Shown here piece after piece: positions 58,304 to 64,000 of a stretch of DNA of 64,000 nucleotides. A model generated the notes under the pieces. It made no database searches. It was not told where the DNA came from and saw only the letters and a program-made list of their open reading frames with translations. How positions within the stretch are numbered: the stretch's first letter is position 1; every line of letters starts with the position of its first letter. Location of the stretch: assembly GCA_026874595.1 (NCBI GenBank), contig CM049313.1, forward strand, positions 32,732,008 to 32,796,007. The letters run 5' to 3'. The translations under genes were made by a program, and so were the position numbers. The stretch is from Sipunculus nudus (lineage: Eukaryota > Annelida > Sipuncula > Golfingiida > Sipunculidae).

Positions 58304-58306
<3 letters not shown>
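57891..58306. other. Probable 5'-UTR intron of the LicD-like gene
   Basis: AT-rich, no coding signal. The matching donor was not identified. Confidence 0.4.

Positions 58307-58392
<86 letters not shown>
58307..58392. repeat. (TA)n microsatellite
   Basis: About 42 TA units, the longest of the window. Confidence 0.97.
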
Positions 58393-58398
<6 letters not shown>

Positions 58399-58831
58399 TG
58401 TCACGTGAATGGAGGGGGTAATAATTAACAAATCCAGAGAGTAATTAAACTGTATTTATTCCATATCAAAATCAAGAAGCACATGCACATATAATAAGAA
58501 TAAAACAAAATAATAATATCTAAATCTATAATACGCTGATAAACAAAAAATTACTTGGCTTTGCCTGTTCTCTAGAAGCTCAGATCTTATACTTCTCAAA
58601 ACAGGTTAACTAATAGAATTACCTAATGTTTCGAAAAACAACAGATCAATTGACTTAAGGTAACCAAATGCCATTTCAGACATTTCAGGTGGTGGAGCTG
58701 GATTTCACTTGACTAGGCCTGACTACCTGGACACAGAAACCAAGGTATATTAATATTCTAATCCCGGAATAGCATGCTACCGGACAAAACAGATGACAGA
58801 TAATTACGTAAAAACAATGGCTTTACCTAAA

Positions 58832-59025
58832 CAAGTGACCAATGGGTCATGACGCTCAGCTGACAAGGAAAATATTCATCTCATTGGCAAATTGTGATGG
58901 CGGTATCCCCATTCAACTGTATAGCAATTAACGTTCTTCAAAATCAACAAGAAGTAAAAGTTTCATGATAATATGTACAGCCATTCCCATGGAATCTAAC
59001 CTTTTTGTATGCAGTCAGCTGAGCT
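58832..59025 (-). mobile_element. Short ~190-bp family A element, complete
   Basis: Minus strand: head agctcagctgactgcatac after a T-run; 3' end gtcagctgagcgtcatgacc, hairpin tgacccattggtca, cttg|tt. The 12-bp agctcagctgac head is the inverse of gtcagctgag before the 3' hairpin. It is the smallest complete copy here and the likely minimal unit. Confidence 0.82.
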
Positions 59026-59760
59026 AAAAAATGACCATGCACATTTTTGAAGGACATCCCTGGATGTCAAGACAGAAGATTCTTGGTCCAACAGTAAAGT
59101 TTTGAACCCTGACTGACTGCCTGTGTGCTTAATATTTGTTTGGCCAGTAATATAGGTCACCATGACCTAATTTCAGGTTTCCTGGAGATTGCTAAAGACT
59201 TCCCTGTATAGAATGTAATTCACTGGAACATTCTAGCTAGGGCTTACATATACTTTTTGTGCCCATCCGATTTTCAAGGTGCTCAAAATCACATGTTTGG
59301 TCCAAAGTTCATAGAATATAGGTCACCATGACTTAATTTCAGGTTTCCATAATTTACACAGGACCATCATTAATGTCATTATAGAAGAATCTAGGTCTAG
59401 CGGGTAAAATTTGTGCCTTGTGTGACTGCTGGGTGCTCAAAATCATGTTTTTAGTCAGTAGTTAACAAATATAAGTCATCATGACCTAATTTCAGGTTTC
59501 CATGGAGATTTGTTTAGGACCTCCGAGGATGTACCGTTACGATTTGTGCCCTGTTCAAGGACAGAATGCTTCATCTGAAGACCTAAAAAACAGAACAAAT
59601 AAGTAAAAATTAGAAAAAAATACAGGTGGCACCACCATACTTCAGGAAGTGCTGAAACAATCCATGCGTGTTATGTTAGAATATTCTAGGCCGGGGGGAT
59701 ACAATTTGTGCCCCTTCTGACTGACTGAGTGCTCAAAATCATATTTTCGATATAACAAAG
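59026..59760 (-). repeat. Family A long body joined to the short unit, 5' end lost
   Basis: Minus-strand counterpart of 2830-3770: 'tgcatggtcatttttt' junction, 'gacatccagggatg', 'cataatttcaggtttcc' blocks, 'ggtggcaccacc'. The head is not found near 59760. Confidence 0.72.
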
Positions 59761-60305
59761 CTAGATTGGACCAAAGTAGTTTGGCGATACAAAGACTTTC
59801 AGTAACTAGAGGCCCTGAGCTAGGAGAGCATCAGCATCAGCGCTAGATGCAAAACCTCGTTCTCTTTATAATTCCTATAAATATAGCAAATCGCTGAACT
59901 TGTAATAAATGAAAAGATTAACACGGCATTTCCTGTACATGGACCTGTTTGTATGTGTTTGGTGTCAATAAAAATAATAAAGGAGTGCGATCTACTGATT
60001 TTCGCATGTTTACTCGTTATTTGGTACACGCCGATCTATGTCTATTTAAAATGGATAAAAGAAAGCGACAATTTAATATTTTTAAAGAGGGAGACCCTCT
60101 GAATTATGCAAGTTATGCAGGCCATATGTAAATCTGGCACTGGAAGTCTCGGTGTAATTCTTTAAAACATAAGCTGTGCATAGGCCTGCTACCAATCAAA
60201 TTGTGTGAACTGTCAATTATGTCCCTGGCGGGCGTGATGTTATCTGGTTAGTTTGTGATTCGTTAGTGGGACTTTTGTTACCAAATGTAGGGATTCAACA
60301 CCCAT
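59761..60305. other. Intergenic sequence
   Basis: Small ORFs at 59820-60131 are unrecognised. Nothing supported. Confidence 0.45.
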
Positions 60306-60515
60306 AGGTAATTATCGAACAGTTGTTAATATTTACTCGGCACCAATCAGTAGATATCGAACAGTTCACTGTTGTTAATATTTACTCGGCGACAATCAGT
60401 AAATATCGAACAGTTCACTGTTGTTAATAATTACTCAGCACAAATCAGTAGGTATCGAACAGTTCACTGTTGTTAATATTTACTCAGCGTCAATCAGAAG
60501 TAATCGAACAGTTGT
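60306..60515 (+). repeat. ~60-bp tandem repeat, four copies
   Basis: The unit is aggtaattatcgaacagttg ttaatatttactcggcacca atcagta, with ttcactg inserted from copy 2 onward. The last copy is shortened. Confidence 0.88.
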
Positions 60516-61340
60516 AACTGTTTACTTTTTTTAATTTCATTAAATTTAAAATGTCTTAACATGGAGGTCATAGTGGCACGGAATTTGATTGAAACATTAA
60601 TATACCGAATGTCGATTTGAAGTCAAAGTACATGCACCCCTTCTAGTCAATCATGATACAATGTGATATTGTCTTAGATGCATGGTTTTAATATTCCAGC
60701 AGCATAAACAAAATTTAACCCTGGATTAAACGTCACACTGCCTGTGATGAGATCGTCTGCCTCTTCTTGTGACACCTGTCGGGTCTCCTCGACAGCCGTC
60801 TTCACCTGCGACTCCCTTCCTCAGGCTGTGACAGCACAGCTGTACAGGTGACTGCCAGTCAGGAACGGCAGCCGATGCTCATGATATCTTTCAGGCAAGT
60901 AGGCTATAATTTATAAAACGAAAATTGTGACAGACAGAGCCGCTCCACTGAGAATTGCACCAACCCGTCACCTATAGCAGGTTATACACAGGGCCTTCGT
61001 AACAGAACTCGATGATAATAATTTCCTTTATTTTTTTTCTTGGCCAAACAGAAGGAAAGATTATCATTGATGTACTTAAATTCTGATTCCCTTAACTATT
61101 ATTCAAATCAAGATAGGATTTGCGATAATGGTTAATTTATATTTTTAATCATTCAAATGATGCTTCCTTTCACAAATTCCTCCCTGTCTCTGTCCGCTAA
61201 CTTTTCCGTAAATTAGACTGTTACTTAGACTGATAAAATAATGATTAAATAAATGAATAACTTTTAACTTGAATGACTAACTTCAGACATAGGTACATAT
61301 TACAAATAAACATATATATATACACGCTCTCATTTACCTT

Positions 61341-61341
<1 letters not shown>
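60516..61341. other. Intergenic sequence with a GC-richer block
   Basis: Positions 60730-60900 are unusually GC-rich for the region. On the minus strand they read ERYHEHRLPFLTGSHLYSCA and then a stop. I cannot identify it; it may be a decayed exon or promoter-like island. Confidence 0.35.

Positions 61342-61399
<58 letters not shown>
61342..61399. repeat. (TA)n microsatellite
   Basis: About 29 TA units. Open frames of alternating Tyr/Ile across it are artefacts. Confidence 0.97.
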
Positions 61400-61401
<2 letters not shown>

Positions 61402-62901
61402 CAGTCAATATGTAAAATTTGTTCAATAAGTAAATTGTCTGAAATGTTCATTGAAATAATTCTCTCAGGCAATTTATAAAATGACGGAAAATTTCAGACA
61501 GTGTATTTGACAGACTGACTGAATCGATATGAAATCGTCATTTGTTTAATATATCTTCTCCAGGGTTATATATGTGAACTAAAAATGGCTTTATTTTCTT
61601 CGAAATCGCTTAAACATGCTGCTGCCCAGACCCTCCCCATTTACCGCCACCCCCGATATTGTGTTAAAAATATAAGTACTTCAAAGGTTTTTTGGTTCAC
61701 AAATTCCCATATTTATTCTGAATTGAACTTGAAGATAAATGTATGGGCACCAGCTTTTGGGCTTGTCCGAGAACTAGATTCAAACAATTGATCTGTCAAG
61801 TATCAGGAGGAAATATACACTACTTCAAGAGCCATGAGGTTCCCAATATAACGGTAGCCCTATTACGGTTGATTTGACCTTGAAAACTACGGTATAGGTC
61901 ACGACTTCCAAACCTTCTGTCTATCAAATTTGTGTATTTAAGGAAAATTTACCAAGTACTGTGAAAGTTATGGTTTTCCCATGGTATCCTGTATTTCCAG
62001 ATTTGCCGTTGAATATCATATAATTTAGATTTCCATTGAAATTTTAGACAGGACCTCTCTGGATGTCGAGCTGGGACTTCTCGGTCTTTCAGCTGCGATT
62101 TCTGCCCTGCTGACGGTCTGATGACCTGATGGAACTGTCAGAACCTCCAACAAACACCCATCACTACATATAGCTCCACATGACGGAACGTTAGCTGAGT
62201 AAAATGTTGGTAAAATTGGGATAGACCCTTTGCTGATGTTTCATCCAAGTTTAATGGGGGAAGCAAAGTAAAGTCGGTTTGTTTGATTAAAACCAAAGAC
62301 AATGTTGTCAATTATTCTGGCACGACTGAGGACACACATCTTTCTAATTAGTAAAGGCATTTAAAACACAGCATGTATTCCTAAAAAATAAATGGTCAAT
62401 TAGGTAAAACAAAATGTACTCGCAGAATTAAATTCCTAGAAATAAACTACCCGCATTAAATATGTTATATTAGTAATAAATACCAAATAGCTGTTGGTAA
62501 AAATGAGCTCAGACAAACAAGCTTTATAGAAGGTAATTTCAATTGCTATTTGCTGTGTACCACGACACGTACAAGACAGCCAGTCAAGTTATACAGCAGC
62601 TGGGTACGGCTGTGTACTTTCATATTAGTCACCATTGCTGGTAATACATGACCCAGAAGGTTTTTTTTATCATTATGGTAATATATATGTAAATCAGTCC
62701 CAGCAACCTGTACATCAGATTCCAGGGCTGACATATTAGCGGCGGCTCACTGCAGTTTATCCACGTTCAGTTGGAACCCCGCTGGCTTATCTACAGCAGG
62801 CCGGCTGGTTAGCTCATATTGCGGCAGTCACGTGGTATTCATCAAAATCAAATCAATGTTTTATTTACATCCTGGTTGCCGAATTATACTGAACATGTAA
62901 C

Positions 62902-62907
<6 letters not shown>
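61400..62907. other. Intergenic sequence with a decayed family A fragment
   Basis: Around 62040-62110 'gacaggacctctctggatgt' and 'ctgccctgctgacggtctga' resemble the 5' half of family A on the minus strand, much diverged. Nothing else recognised. Confidence 0.45.

Positions 62908-62965
<58 letters not shown>
62908..62965. repeat. (TA)n microsatellite
   Basis: About 28 TA units. Confidence 0.97.
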
Positions 62966-62968
<3 letters not shown>

Positions 62969-63635
62969 CACCCTGTTGCTATGCAAGCCTTACTTAATAT
63001 CCGATTACTATGTGCGTTATGTTTAGTGGCCCCTTACAGCACAGACTGCTCTTACCAATATTTATTTGGTGTGTCCCCCGTATATAAAGTCTAAGGTTCA
63101 GAACATGAAGCTGTTTCCATTTTCCTTATGTTTAACAACGGACAAAGTGAGGTGTGGCTAAGTATGCTCTTAAATCCTTGTTAAATAACTGAAGGAACAC
63201 CTACCATAACAGCAACTTTATGATACAAAAGCATATTCATAGAAAAATATGACTAGAAATATTGTGTTAAACCCCGCTTAACTTGTGGTTACCGAATTCC
63301 CGGGCGTGGGATGTGAACTGTAACTAGAGCTGTTTACCCCAGTGGTGTTGTGTGTTTAAACTGTGTACAGACCCACCCACTTAGCAGTAACTGTTCACGT
63401 TAAGTAAGAATTGATATTTATTACAAGCAGTCAAAGGGGCATGGCATATTCAGTATTTAGATGCAATCAACGAAGAGCCGTACAGTATACTTATTATATA
63501 CAGTAATATACTAAATCAAAGCCGTTTTTAGTGTGATCACCAGATTTTCCGTATGTCCATGACTCAACAAGGAATGTGAAGCCAATGCATATGATTGTCA
63601 ATGCAATTTTGCTTATGTAATAAAATATAGATAAA
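62966..63635. other. Intergenic sequence, contains one diverged unit of the terminal array
   Basis: At 63325-63405, 'agctgtttaccccagtggtg' and 'ctgtgtacagacccacccac' with 'aactgttcacgtt' is a diverged precursor-like unit of the 75-bp array that follows. Confidence 0.6.
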
Positions 63636-64000
63636 AAACTGTACACGTTCACCACAGTGGTGCTGTGTGTTGTGATATTGGCTGTGTACAGACCCACACA
63701 CACTAACCAGAAACTGTTCACGTTCACCACAGTGGTGCTGTGTGTTGTGATATTGGCTGTGTACAGACCCGCACACACTAACCAGAAACTGTTCACGTTC
63801 ACCACAGTGGTGCTGTGTGTTGTGATATTGGCTGTGTACAGACCCGCACACACTAACCAGAAACTGTTCACGTTCACCACAGTGGTGCTGTGTGTTGTAG
63901 TATTGGCTGTGTACAGACCCGCACACACTAACCAGAAACTGTTCACGTTCACCACAGTGGTGCTGTGTGTTGTGATATTGGCTGTGTACAGACCCGCACA
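63636..64000 (+). repeat. 75-bp tandem array, at least 4.8 copies, continues past window
   Basis: The unit is aaactgttcacgttcaccac agtggtgctgtgtgttgtga tattggctgtgtacagaccc gcacacactaaccag. Copies differ by only a few substitutions (ccac/ccgc, gtga/gtag). Seventy-five bp is 25 codons, so repetitive frames stay open on the minus strand; I do not call them genes. Confidence 0.93.

Noticed and set aside
61245-61479. ORFs rich in alternating Ile and Tyr
   Set aside because: They are translations of the (TA)n microsatellite.
63494-63955. 153- and 120-codon minus-strand frames
   Set aside because: They arise from the 75-bp array; the period is a multiple of three and the units are nearly identical.

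Overview
This is an AT-rich, intron-rich eukaryotic window, very likely from a lophotrochozoan and most probably a marine bivalve mollusc. Three things suggest this. The one well-conserved gene is a metazoan transcription elongation factor. A LicD/fukutin-like type II membrane protein is present. The rest is crowded with interspersed repeats (GTCC-rich hairpin-headed elements, L2/CR1-like and RTE-like LINE remnants, mariner and Tigger/pogo debris) of a style I associate with bivalve genomes. The taxonomic call is inference.

Region 1 (about 2.0-32.5 kb, + strand) is an ELL gene (RNA polymerase II elongation factor of the super elongation complex), lacking only its first coding exon(s), which lie upstream. 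I reconstruct eleven coding exons (2009-2056, 16318-16445, 21032-21157, 22451-22804, 24486-24556, 25329-25491, 25860-25962, 26226-26397, 28245-28302, 31118-31289, 31824-31985). All phases agree across GT-AG introns, giving 518 in-window codons plus a stop. The N-terminal ELL domain, a low-complexity linker and the C-terminal occludin/ELL domain are all present.

Its introns hold most of the repeats: a TA-flanked inverted-repeat transposon (683-1852), an antisense L2/CR1-like LINE remnant (5037-6345), two ~1-kb hairpin-headed elements with a 300-bp internal period (7607-8568, 15204-16239), a chain of fused elements (12172-14129), a mariner fragment (~17.3-17.6 kb), an RTE-like LINE remnant split by a minisatellite made from its own coding sequence (~18.2-20.3 kb), an 18-copy 36-bp minisatellite starting exactly at an ELL splice donor (21151-21813), a 39-bp array (28.56-29.75 kb), and a Tigger-like element with a CENP-B-type helix-turn-helix remnant (29911-31027).

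Region 2 (32.5-56.8 kb) has no gene I can support. It contains a second L2/CR1-like LINE remnant (43.33-44.56 kb), many copies of hairpin-headed families in both orientations, one element nested inside a relative (53835-55612), a long imperfect hairpin (45392-45538), minisatellites and TA microsatellites.

Region 3 (56.8-57.9 kb, - strand) is a single-exon coding sequence for a 347-residue LicD-family type II membrane protein, preceded by a probable 5'-UTR intron whose acceptor lies 6 nt before the ATG. Region 4 (57.9-64.0 kb) is repeat-rich non-coding DNA ending in a 75-bp tandem array that runs off the window.

The main candidate for an undescribed system is the hairpin-headed elements. Several families with unrelated bodies share one design: a 5' hairpin just after a T-run, then GTCC-rich sequence, then a body, then (in the two families with visible 3' ends) an inverted copy of the 5' motif and a terminal hairpin ending near C-T-A/T-G followed by T. 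A nested insertion fixes the ends of one family and shows no obvious target duplication. This fits non-autonomous Helitron/Helentron-like elements.
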